A stretch of 29,430 nucleotides of DNA from Candidatus Woesearchaeota archaeon (GTDB taxonomy: Archaea; Nanobdellota; Nanobdellia; Woesearchaeales; WJKV01), in contig JAHWHI010000089.1 of NCBI GenBank assembly GCA_019323355.1, positions 1 to 29,430 of the forward strand, read 5' to 3'. Shown piece by piece: positions 8,758 through 15,378 of this stretch. How positions within the stretch are numbered: position 1 is the first letter of the stretch; each line of letters begins with the position of its first letter. Below the pieces are notes generated by a model. The model searched no databases and was not told the DNA's origin. It saw nothing but the letters and a program-made list of their open reading frames with translations. Made by a program: the position numbers and the translations under genes.

Positions 8758-8994
8758 ATGAAAATAATTGATGTGATAATCGTGCTGATCATTGCATTGC
8801 TTGTGATAGCTCTGGTCATGATTATATTCTTTCCAAAGATCAAGCACGCAGATGATCTCACAGAAGGATTTGTAGAAAAGACATTAGAGGAGCATACTGC
8901 AGCTGAAATCGACCCGGCTGTAGTAGATGAAATCAGGCATGTTGTGGCAGCACAAAGCACAGTAACATTTATATATGAGAGATACGACCTGTAA
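8758..8994 (+). CDS. 78-residue single-helix membrane protein without a clear prepilin motif, array member 9
   Basis: The protein begins MKIIDVIIVLIIALLVIALV and runs straight into the helix. It lacks the KG/KA/RG cleavage motif shared by every other member of the array, so it probably keeps its N-terminus as a simple signal anchor. After the helix there is a charged, probably helical segment (DDLTEGFVEKTLEEHTAAE) and a short end, FIYERYDL, about 50 residues in all. It starts 3 nt after the previous stop and is clearly co-transcribed. It could be an accessory or assembly factor rather than a subunit; this is inference from the missing motif. Confidence 0.72.
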   Translation: MKIIDVIIVLIIALLVIALVMIIFFPKIKHADDLTEGFVEKTLEEHTAAEIDPAVVDEIRHVVAAQSTVTFIYERYDL

Positions 8995-9023
8995 TATGGA
9001 TTTAAAGATAAGAGGTGTTAATG

Positions 9024-9308
9024 ATGTTCAATAAAAAAGCACAAGGAATGTCTCTGAATGTCGTTGTAATTGCTGTTCTAGTGATTCTTGTACTGGTTGT
9101 TCTTGCGATAATCTTTACAACACAGACAGGAAAGACAGGAAAAGAATTACAAGGATGTATTGCAACAGGAGGATTGTGCAAAGCAGAATGTAATACAGAT
9201 ACAGAAGCACAGGGCAGAGAAGGAGTGTATTCGTGCCCAGAAAACACAGTCTGTTGCTTTGACAAGGATCTTGCAGCAAGCAGAGGATTACAGACAGAGT
9301 TAATCTGA
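9024..9308 (+). CDS. Class III signal peptide protein with six-Cys mini-domain, array member 10
   Basis: From the ATG at 9024 the product is 94 residues: MFNKKA, then QGMSLNVVVIAVLVILVLVV. GAGGTG at 9012-9017 is 6 nt before this ATG; the ATG at 9021 is only 3 nt away, and a GTG at 9015 overlaps the Shine-Dalgarno itself. The ectodomain is small and has six Cys at residues 45, 52, 56, 71, 77 and 78 (spacing x6, x3, x14, x5, adjacent), which suggests a three-disulfide knot. The leader and helix closely resemble those of the next gene, so the two are probably paralogues with different caps. It ends just before a T-tract. Confidence 0.8.
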   Translation: MFNKKAQGMSLNVVVIAVLVILVLVVLAIIFTTQTGKTGKELQGCIATGGLCKAECNTDTEAQGREGVYSCPENTVCCFDKDLAASRGLQTELI

Positions 9309-9310
9309 TC

Positions 9311-9326
9311 TTTTTTTCTCTTTTAT
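9311..9326 (+). terminator. T-tract terminator after 9308
   Basis: Two bases past the stop codon lies a run of seven T, then CTC and more T. Archaeal RNA polymerase terminates at such T-rich stretches on the coding strand. A new TATA box follows at 9338, so this is probably a transcription-unit boundary inside the array. Confidence 0.55.
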
Positions 9327-9337
9327 TTATGACAACC

Positions 9338-9345
9338 TTTATATA
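9338..9345 (+). promoter_or_regulatory. TATA box for the unit starting at 9370
   Basis: TTTATATA is centred 28.5 bp before the ATG at 9370, giving a predicted leader of about 2 nt. It lies in the 61-bp gap directly after a T-tract, consistent with a new transcription unit covering 9370-13649. Confidence 0.65.
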
Positions 9346-9369
9346 GGAAACAGACCTATTTTCTAGAAA

Positions 9370-9681
9370 ATGATGCTTAAAAAGAGGTGTAATCAGAGGG
9401 GGCAGGGCCTTCCCCTACAAGTGGTTGTTCTCATAATTCTGGCAGTGCTTGCTTTGGTTGTAATAGCCTTGATTTTCTCAGGCAGTGTGTTCAAGGGCAA
9501 GAAAGAGATCGAATATGTCTCTGCACCAATCGAATATCAGACAGCATGCCTGCACCAGGACAAGCTTCCATATACCGAGTGCGTAGAAAAATGCAAGAAG
9601 TGGGTTGCTGACCATCCTGGTGAGCATCTGAAGAATGCGGTTGTTGACGGAGTCTCGTGTTATCTAGATAAAAAGAGTTGA
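9370..9681 (+). CDS. Class III signal peptide (pilin-like) protein, array member 11
   Basis: This 103-residue protein begins MMLKKRCNQRG then QGLPLQVVVLIILAVLALVV. The helix and the Gln-Gly start of the mature part closely match the previous gene (QGMSLNVVVIAVLVILVLVV). The ectodomain of about 60 residues has Cys at TACLHQ, YTECVEKCKKW and VSCYLD. The leader itself contains a Cys, unusual for a class III signal. A second ATG at 9373 is an equally possible start. The gene follows its own TATA box, and the next gene starts 4 nt after its stop. Function unknown. Confidence 0.8.
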   Translation: MMLKKRCNQRGQGLPLQVVVLIILAVLALVVIALIFSGSVFKGKKEIEYVSAPIEYQTACLHQDKLPYTECVEKCKKWVADHPGEHLKNAVVDGVSCYLDKKS

Positions 9682-9685
9682 TTCT

Positions 9686-10399
9686 ATGAAAAACAAGAGA
9701 GGACAGGAAACCTGGGTATCAAAAGAGTACATAATTTTGATTATCGCAGTAGTAGGTTTATTCTTGCTTATGACATTCGGAATGCGGATATGCACTTCCC
9801 TTGAGCAAGAAGCCACTAAAGGCAGTTTCGAATCATTCACAGATTTTCATGAAGGTGTTTCCATATTAACCTCAACCAAAAACCTGACAAAATGCGGTGT
9901 CGAGCTGGCTTTCCAGGATAATGAAGCTCTTGTTGGTTTTTCTGCTGGAGAAGCGCGTGTAAATCCAAAGGTTGGTTTTTTCAGAGGACTGACAAAATGG
10001 ATCTCTGATACCCGGATAAACAGGCCAGAGATGGAGTACTGTTCTCCTGACAAAGCGTGCATAGTGCTGTGCAATGTTGAAGGAACTCCGAATGCTGATG
10101 ATTGCAGAGGAACATTGCGGCTGGAAGTGCGCGAACTGGAAAATGTCACAAAAATAAAGAGTGTAGAAGGAAGCAAAGTGAATGATTTGGTCTACTACGG
10201 TGATTCTACTGGAAAAGTTGAATATCTTGTGCTTGAGAAAGCTGGAAGGACTGCTCCTTACATGATTTATGTTGGAAAAGGGGATGCAGACATCAAACCG
10301 TGCCAGAGCGCAGTCACAATTGCTAAACGCAAATTCGGAGAGAAGCCAGAGTTTGAGAAACTGCCGACAATTGAAGAGATTGAGATTCCTGGAACATGA
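9686..10399 (+). CDS. Class III signal peptide (pilin-like) membrane protein, array member 12
   Basis: This 237-residue protein starts MKNKRG then QETWVSKEYIILIIAVVGLFLL. The mature start QETW carries a Glu near the new N-terminus, as pilins often do. The ectodomain includes a cluster of Cys (EYCSPDKACIVLCN, ADDCRG) and a Gly-rich beta-type region (VYYGDSTGKVEYLVLEKAG), and it ends in an acidic, Pro-containing tail (LPTIEEIEIPGT). Its stop overlaps the next start by 4 nt (ATGA), indicating coupled translation. No family recognised. Confidence 0.83.
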   Translation: MKNKRGQETWVSKEYIILIIAVVGLFLLMTFGMRICTSLEQEATKGSFESFTDFHEGVSILTSTKNLTKCGVELAFQDNEALVGFSAGEARVNPKVGFFRGLTKWISDTRINRPEMEYCSPDKACIVLCNVEGTPNADDCRGTLRLEVRELENVTKIKSVEGSKVNDLVYYGDSTGKVEYLVLEKAGRTAPYMIYVGKGDADIKPCQSAVTIAKRKFGEKPEFEKLPTIEEIEIPGT

Positions 10400-11253
10400 G
10401 AGCAAATAAAAGAGGCATATTAAGTGAACAATTGTATATCCTGTTTGGAGTTCTTGTTGTAGTCATATTTACATTAAATGCGTATAAGTTTGTGAATGGC
10501 ATTGCTTCAAAAGCAGGCATCCAGCAGCAATTCGCAGTGCGGGATCTTGCAATGACCTCAACAACCATATCTGGAGGGCCAGGGGCTGTTGTCTATGCAT
10601 TGTACATACAAAAATCCCAGCAGAAGATCTTTCCAGGACAGTTGATGCTTGCATTTTATGATCCGAAATCTGAGGCTTTCCTGAATTATGCAGAATATTT
10701 CTTTACATTCTCTGAAGCGCAAAGGTTCCAGAGAGACAAGAATCTGACAGATTCAGTGCATGTAGTTAAATCCGGAAACGAGATAGGGTTTCATAATCTG
10801 TATTCTATTCCCACCAGCCCTTTGGACATGGACTGTAGAAATTATCTGCAGACAAAAACAACAGGTGTTTTTGGAGAGAATAAGATTGTGATAATGCCTG
10901 GAAATGATTCGCGTTCAAGGGAAATAGCTGATAATCTATTTGCTGCTCTTGGCGGCGGGCTTGCAACAGGACAGAATGTCATGATAGATCAGTCTGGCAA
11001 TGAAAAAGCTGACATCATGCTTGTCTTGAGGCCTGGAAAAAATTCATCAGTATCATTGCAGACCCCTTCCAGAGAAGCAAAGAAATTAGCATGCCTGTTC
11101 AAGAAAAGCTCTCGGATTGACATGATCAACCAAGAATATTATCCCGAACTTGCATATAATCCTTCAGAGATAATAATTGTAATTGAGACTGCTCCAGGCA
11201 AAGACTTTTCGTCAGAGATCGCAGACAGCATCTTGAGGTATTATCATGAATAA
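10396..11253 (+). CDS. Class III signal peptide (pilin-like) membrane protein, array member 13
   Basis: This 285-residue protein starts MRANKRG then ILSEQLYILFGVLVVVIF, an RG motif with a Glu four residues into the mature form, the best match in this array to the pilin Glu+5 rule. The ectodomain has a Gly/Pro turn (ISGGPGAVVYALYIQ), a section near residues 170-200 that reads like an alpha/beta fold (NKIVIMPGNDSRSREIADN), and paired short Cys positions (MDCRNY, LACLFK). It overlaps both neighbours (4 nt upstream, 8 nt downstream). Function unknown; it may be a central subunit of the presumed assembly. Confidence 0.83.
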   Translation: MRANKRGILSEQLYILFGVLVVVIFTLNAYKFVNGIASKAGIQQQFAVRDLAMTSTTISGGPGAVVYALYIQKSQQKIFPGQLMLAFYDPKSEAFLNYAEYFFTFSEAQRFQRDKNLTDSVHVVKSGNEIGFHNLYSIPTSPLDMDCRNYLQTKTTGVFGENKIVIMPGNDSRSREIADNLFAALGGGLATGQNVMIDQSGNEKADIMLVLRPGKNSSVSLQTPSREAKKLACLFKKSSRIDMINQEYYPELAYNPSEIIIVIETAPGKDFSSEIADSILRYYHE

Positions 11254-11749
11254 GAAAGCACTGGCATTCAACCAGATGATAAAGATTGCAGAATTGGTAC
11301 TGATGGTGATAGTGCTGATGGCTTTATACTTTTGCCTGCGCCATTCTGTCTCAACCCTATATGACACAAGCTCTGCAGAAGCTGTTTCCTATCTCAACAA
11401 TATGATATACTCAGAACAAGGAATAATGTATTATGATTCAAGTATCGACAGGGTATATCCCGGAATAATAAATAATTTTGACAGTTCTGTCCTTGATAAA
11501 TCAATGAGAGTAAACATCACTTCTGAACTTCCAGCAGCAAAGCTGGCCCTTATCTATGCTGACAGCGGAAGTGAACAAACAATATACTGGAATGAGAAAT
11601 GGTACACCCGCCTGAAAGAAAAAGTAGGTTTCAAAGGAAGCGGAAGCCCGTATGTGCGAGAAGAGAAACTGATTGTCAATGTGCTGAATCTGGATGGAAG
11701 CTTGAGTCCAGCATATCTGACAATAGAAGTACTGGTGCCGAGAAGATGA
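11246..11749 (+). CDS. Class III signal peptide (pilin-like) membrane protein, array member 14
   Basis: This 167-residue protein has the start MNKKA then LAFNQMIKIAELVLMVIVLM. The KKA motif is very short and the region after it is less hydrophobic for the first ten residues, so the transmembrane core begins at about IAELVLM. The single-domain ectodomain is rich in beta-type residues, with one Cys just after the helix (YFCLRH). It overlaps the previous gene by 8 nt and the next by 4 nt, so it sits in the most tightly coupled stretch. No known family recognised. Confidence 0.82.
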   Translation: MNKKALAFNQMIKIAELVLMVIVLMALYFCLRHSVSTLYDTSSAEAVSYLNNMIYSEQGIMYYDSSIDRVYPGIINNFDSSVLDKSMRVNITSELPAAKLALIYADSGSEQTIYWNEKWYTRLKEKVGFKGSGSPYVREEKLIVNVLNLDGSLSPAYLTIEVLVPRR

Positions 11750-12330
11750 GAAAAAATAAACGAGGGGGGATAGCGAACCTGTTTGAAATAATCGGTTCTT
11801 CATTGTTTTTGCTAGTACTTTTCTTGATCTTTTGCAGCGGGCTAGTAGTTGATTTTAACCGTGTGAATGTAAAGATCCAAGGGGACACAGCAGGATATAA
11901 TCATGATATCACAATGCAAAGCTATCTTCGTGCACCTGTTTTTTACGAGAATAAAACAATCTCAATGCTCGAGCTGATGAATATAGCAATCGCAAATGGA
12001 GAATTTGAACTTCTTGAGAAAGAGACAAAGAAACTGCTTTCCCAGTATGTCTATGACAATAATTTTTGGTATGTTGGTGTTTGGGACATGCACCCGAATG
12101 ATTTTGACACTGTGATGAATGAATATTTAGATTATGATGATTTCGAAGATTTGATGGAAGAAGAGCCTGGCAAGGAGATCGGGATGAGCAAACTACTTGT
12201 GAGCATGCACCAATTAAAGCCAAAAGACAAGGGTGAGAATAAAGAATTGCAATTCATGCAAATCCCTTATCTTTCCAGCAGAGAAAAAGAATTCATGATA
12301 CTTGTTTTCCAGGTTGGTGAAGCAAAATGA
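11746..12330 (+). CDS. Class III signal peptide (pilin-like) membrane protein, array member 15
   Basis: The ATG at 11746 overlaps the previous stop (ATGA) and gives MRKNKRG then GIANLFEIIGSSLFLLVLFL. A longer in-frame start at 11599 would lie inside the previous gene and displace the leader, so it is rejected. The 194-residue product has the usual single helix, a region rich in Asp/Glu (YLDYDDFEDLMEEEPG) and little Cys. The mature start again has a Glu near the helix (NLFE). Next gene overlaps by 4 nt. Confidence 0.82.
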   Translation: MRKNKRGGIANLFEIIGSSLFLLVLFLIFCSGLVVDFNRVNVKIQGDTAGYNHDITMQSYLRAPVFYENKTISMLELMNIAIANGEFELLEKETKKLLSQYVYDNNFWYVGVWDMHPNDFDTVMNEYLDYDDFEDLMEEEPGKEIGMSKLLVSMHQLKPKDKGENKELQFMQIPYLSSREKEFMILVFQVGEAK

Positions 12331-13649
12331 ACAAGAAAGGCATACTCAGCATCTTTCTGGCTGTTATGACAGCTTTCATACTAATCTATGCTTTTATTGT
12401 CCTAGGAAACATAGGCACGATAAACGAGCGGTTTGTCGGAACACATGCAGTTAAACTAGGAGAATTATACAAGATCGGGGAGAATGTACGGTTCTATATT
12501 GACAGTTCTGGGTTATATGCAAAAGACATTGCGCTTTTTGAATTTGAAAAAAACGGCCAGTTTCCTCGCTGCGGAGAGATGGAGACTTATTTCTTATGGA
12601 AGAATCAAAGCCATGAATGCTATCCTACCAAAGATTCAATCTCCTTTGGGATGCGGACAGCATTTGCATCAGTTATAAATCCGTTTTTGGAGAACTACAA
12701 ATTGTATGACGTAACTCCAGATATGTTAACTCCTGCCGATCTTATTTTTGAGGACGGGGTCCTGAAGGGATATCCGTTTGACAGTCTTGTCATCAATAAA
12801 GATCCGTTGTATTCAATAAGCCAGGGTTTCTCTGTAAATTTTGAATACCCTTTTGACTATAATGATCTGAAAAAGTATTTGCTTGAGATAAATGAGAAAT
12901 GCAAGGATCAGGAGACCTCTGCATTAAAGAATTGTGTCCAGGCTGAAGTCAACAGGATAAATCTTCTCGAGTCTGGAAAGAGCAGAGAGTGGAAGTTTGG
13001 GGGATGCGATGATTCAGATGAAAATTTATTAAATGCGTTTGCAGAGAAGTATAATGATTGCGCAGCCTCGTATGATATTGATTGTGACTGTCCGATCCTG
13101 CAGTATGATCTGAGGATAAATATCCAAGGAGAAGTCGCAGTGCTTGGAAATTATTCCTCGCTGCTTGGATTGCCGTTCAATCCTCCTGCAATGATTCCTG
13201 GAGCAAGACTGATAAAGAAAAAGAACTTTATTGATCTTGCATCTTCGGGCGTCTCCAATCCGGTGTGCAGATCTGACCGAAGGATGTTCAAACTCTGCGT
13301 GAAACAGCCCTTCAGGGTCAATATTTTTGGCGAGCAGAAACAGCTCATGACAAGATTTGCAATATATATTGATGATGAAGCTGCGCCAGAGCCTATATCT
13401 GTCTCTAGAACCGGGAAAGGTTTTGAATGGGATGCCTCTACATCTCCGGATGTGAAAGAGTACCGCGTATTTGCCTATAAAAAAGGCCTGGTGCCGGACT
13501 ATTCTTCTTTTGATGTTGTTGGGCGAGCTAAAAATTCTCAGGAGAAACTATCTATGTTGAAAGATCCTTCAATGTATGATCTTGAGGTTGTAGCAGTGGA
13601 TCATAACAAGAACTGCATCATCTCTGGAAGGAAAGAGAAGTGTGACTGA
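12327..13649 (+). CDS. Class III signal peptide (pilin-like) membrane protein with C-terminal Fn3-like domain, array member 16
   Basis: This 440-residue protein is the largest and last of the array. It starts MNKKG then ILSIFLAVMTAFILIYAFIV. The ectodomain has many Cys (CGEMETYF, HECYPT, KCKDQE, GGCDDSDEN, DCDCPILQ and others), and the last 90 or so residues read like an Fn3/Ig sandwich (GKGFEWDASTSPDVKEYRVF followed by YDLEVVAVDHN). That domain type also occurs in the giant surface protein at the other end of the cluster. It overlaps the previous gene by 4 nt. Size, extra domain and end position make it a candidate tip or adhesive subunit, by inference only. Confidence 0.84.
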   Translation: MNKKGILSIFLAVMTAFILIYAFIVLGNIGTINERFVGTHAVKLGELYKIGENVRFYIDSSGLYAKDIALFEFEKNGQFPRCGEMETYFLWKNQSHECYPTKDSISFGMRTAFASVINPFLENYKLYDVTPDMLTPADLIFEDGVLKGYPFDSLVINKDPLYSISQGFSVNFEYPFDYNDLKKYLLEINEKCKDQETSALKNCVQAEVNRINLLESGKSREWKFGGCDDSDENLLNAFAEKYNDCAASYDIDCDCPILQYDLRINIQGEVAVLGNYSSLLGLPFNPPAMIPGARLIKKKNFIDLASSGVSNPVCRSDRRMFKLCVKQPFRVNIFGEQKQLMTRFAIYIDDEAAPEPISVSRTGKGFEWDASTSPDVKEYRVFAYKKGLVPDYSSFDVVGRAKNSQEKLSMLKDPSMYDLEVVAVDHNKNCIISGRKEKCD

Positions 13650-13674
13650 GCTTTTAAATGCCCACCAATAGTTA

Positions 13675-13682
13675 TTTATATT
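13675..13682 (+). promoter_or_regulatory. TATA-like box for the RPA gene
   Basis: TTTATATT lies in the 72-bp gap after the array. Using the 26-27 bp rule, transcription would start near 13705, just at the GGGGGAG Shine-Dalgarno (13705-13711) of the ATG at 13722. A second T/A-rich element at 13651-13659 is an alternative. Confidence 0.45.
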
Positions 13683-13721
13683 AGAATTTATTTAACTGGA
13701 TTCTGGGGGAGTTGATGTTAT

Positions 13722-14738
13722 ATGATACAGATGCCTTATGATCAGATTATAAAGAAACTAGTAACTAATACTTCTCTTTCTGAAAAAGAGATCAATGATA
13801 AGATCGCAGCTAAGATGGGAGAGCTCTCTGGCCTTATAAGCAAGGAAGGGGCTGCGCATATAATTGCGAACGAGCTGGGAGTCAAACTATTCCAGGTTTC
13901 TGCCGGTCTTCTGAAGATCAAGGATGTGCTTCCAGGAATGCGTTCGGTTGAGACAGTCGGCAAAGTGACGAATGTTTTTGAACCACGAGATTTTGACACA
14001 GGATCGCGCAAAGGAAAGGTCGGAAATTTCATCATCTCTGACGAAACAGGAAGCATTAGGGTCACACTATGGAATGATATGGTAGAAAAGATGCAGAGCT
14101 TTGAGAGCGGCAAGACCATCATCAAGATAAAGAATGGTTATGTGCGCCAGAATAATCTTGGAAACAAAGAATTGCATCTTAATGACAGCTCTGCTCTTGT
14201 AATAAATCCTCCTGGAATCGAGATCGAGGAACGAAAGAGCGAGCGAAAGAAAATAATAGATGTACAACAAGAAGATGCATCAATAGAGCTTCTAGGACAT
14301 ATAGTGGATATTTTCACACCTACATTTTTTGAGGTATGTCCGGCGTGCTCGCGCAGGCTTACACTAGGGGAAAATGGGTTTGAATGCCAGCAACATGGGA
14401 AAGTTGAAGCAAGCTTTTCTTATGTTGTCAACATTCTGCTTGATGACGGCACTGGAACTATCCGTATTGCGTGCTGGAGGAACCAGGCAGATAAGTTGTT
14501 CGAGAATATGATGGAGATGAAAGATAAGAATGAGGTATTTGAGCAGAAAAAAGCAGGTCTTTTAGGGACTATGGTTGCTGTGCGGGGAAAGATAACTAAG
14601 AACAACCTGAACAACAATCTGGAGATGTCTGCTTTTTCTATGAATACAAAACCAAATCCAGAGGCAGAAGTTGAGCAGCTTCAGAAAGAGCTGGAAGAAC
14701 TAGACAGTATCCAAATCCAAGAAGAAGAAATAAAATAA
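13722..14738 (+). CDS. rpa: Replication protein A (single-stranded DNA-binding protein), archaeal zinc-finger type
   Basis: RPA coats single-stranded DNA in replication, recombination and repair. This 338-residue protein has a helical N-terminal region ending NELGVKLF, a first OB-fold at about residues 70-165 (PGMRSVETVGKVTNVFEPRD, then GSIRVTLWND), and a second OB-fold at about 190-300. The zinc ligands Cys206, Cys209, Cys222 and His225 are inside the second fold. The tail is acidic and Gln/Glu-rich. This arrangement is typical of euryarchaeal and DPANN RPA. The start at 13722 is supported by an upstream GGGGGAG; an ATG at 13731 is a weaker alternative, and the ATG at 13715 is out of frame. 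RadA, its usual partner, is about 11 kb away. Confidence 0.88.
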   Translation: MIQMPYDQIIKKLVTNTSLSEKEINDKIAAKMGELSGLISKEGAAHIIANELGVKLFQVSAGLLKIKDVLPGMRSVETVGKVTNVFEPRDFDTGSRKGKVGNFIISDETGSIRVTLWNDMVEKMQSFESGKTIIKIKNGYVRQNNLGNKELHLNDSSALVINPPGIEIEERKSERKKIIDVQQEDASIELLGHIVDIFTPTFFEVCPACSRRLTLGENGFECQQHGKVEASFSYVVNILLDDGTGTIRIACWRNQADKLFENMMEMKDKNEVFEQKKAGLLGTMVAVRGKITKNNLNNNLEMSAFSMNTKPNPEAEVEQLQKELEELDSIQIQEEEIK

Positions 14739-14750
14739 AGAATTCTTTAT
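14735..14750. repeat. 16-bp perfect palindrome spanning two convergent stop codons
   Basis: ATAAAGAATTCTTTAT is its own reverse complement and includes the TAA of the RPA gene (14736-14738) and the TAA of the minus-strand lipoprotein gene (14747-14749). It may act as a bidirectional end signal or may simply reflect symmetric selection on the stops. Confidence 0.6.
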
Positions 14751-15352
14751 GTTGATAGGTTTGCAGTTGCTGCCACATTAGCAGCTGCAACATTTGATGC
14801 GAGTGTCGAAGTTCCTGAGGCCGCTGTGGTTGTTGTATGATTAACCCAGAAGTTTGCCAGCTTCCACCTGTTTCGTCCGCAATCAAAGGATTGGGTTGTA
14901 TCCTGCCAGTCGCATGTATATGCAATCATGTAGTTGTTTCCTGCGAAATGCTCTTTTGTTGTAATGTTTATGTCCAGGCTAACAGGGCCATTACACCACT
15001 CAGTATCGTCTATTTTCTCGCATGGGAAATTGTACTGCCTCCATGCTGCAGGGCCGGGGCTATTAATCGTCATCAAACCAAGCTCCAATACGAAAAACTG
15101 CCTCCATACAAAATCTTCATTGCTAGAAACAGTTATCTTCCCAGGCAGGGTAGGACTAATCGTAAGCTGATTTGGGGAAATTGATATTGCGTTTCCAGCG
15201 TCTGCTGCCCAGGTTGGAAGCGCTGCTCCTGCTTCACCGATCGGTGTCGGCTGGAATGCTCCTGGTGCTGGGGGCACTCTCTGCTGTGCCTGGCAGCTTG
15301 TTATGAAAATTGCAATTACAAGAAATGTTAGCAGTATTGTTATTTTTTTCAT
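14747..15352 (-). CDS. Putative secreted lipoprotein, paralogue of the upstream gene
   Basis: This 201-residue protein has the signal sequence MKKITILLTFLVIAIFITSC, with Cys20 as the likely lipid-modified residue, then a Pro/Gly linker (RVPPAPGAFQPTPIGEAG). The central part (about residues 60-165), with DFVWRQFF, a NNYMIAYTC stretch and paired Cys, aligns by eye with the upstream paralogue (DFVWNKFY, QNYALGYTC). The C-terminus is an Ala/Thr/Ser-rich low-complexity tail, possibly a disordered or glycosylated stalk. The ATG at 15352 follows AGGTG with 6 nt spacing; the GTG at 15361 lies inside that Shine-Dalgarno. It is 26 nt downstream of its paralogue, same strand, so likely an operon. Function unknown. 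Confidence 0.75.
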   Translation of the reverse strand: MKKITILLTFLVIAIFITSCQAQQRVPPAPGAFQPTPIGEAGAALPTWAADAGNAISISPNQLTISPTLPGKITVSSNEDFVWRQFFVLELGLMTINSPGPAAWRQYNFPCEKIDDTEWCNGPVSLDINITTKEHFAGNNYMIAYTCDWQDTTQSFDCGRNRWKLANFWVNHTTTTAASGTSTLASNVAAANVAATANLST

Positions 15353-15378
15353 ATTGATCACCTTTGGTTTGTTTAATC

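Noticed and set aside
8532..8960. 142-codon minus-strand frame opposite the mini-genes
   Set aside because: Ile/Ser/Thr-rich complement of hydrophobic helix codons; no supporting signals.
9155..9258. True defensin antimicrobial gene
   Set aside because: Only the Cys spacing matches; the protein is pilin-anchored and archaeal, so homology to defensins is not claimed.
13715..13741. Alternative ATG at 13715 for the RPA gene
   Set aside because: It is out of frame and stops after eight codons.
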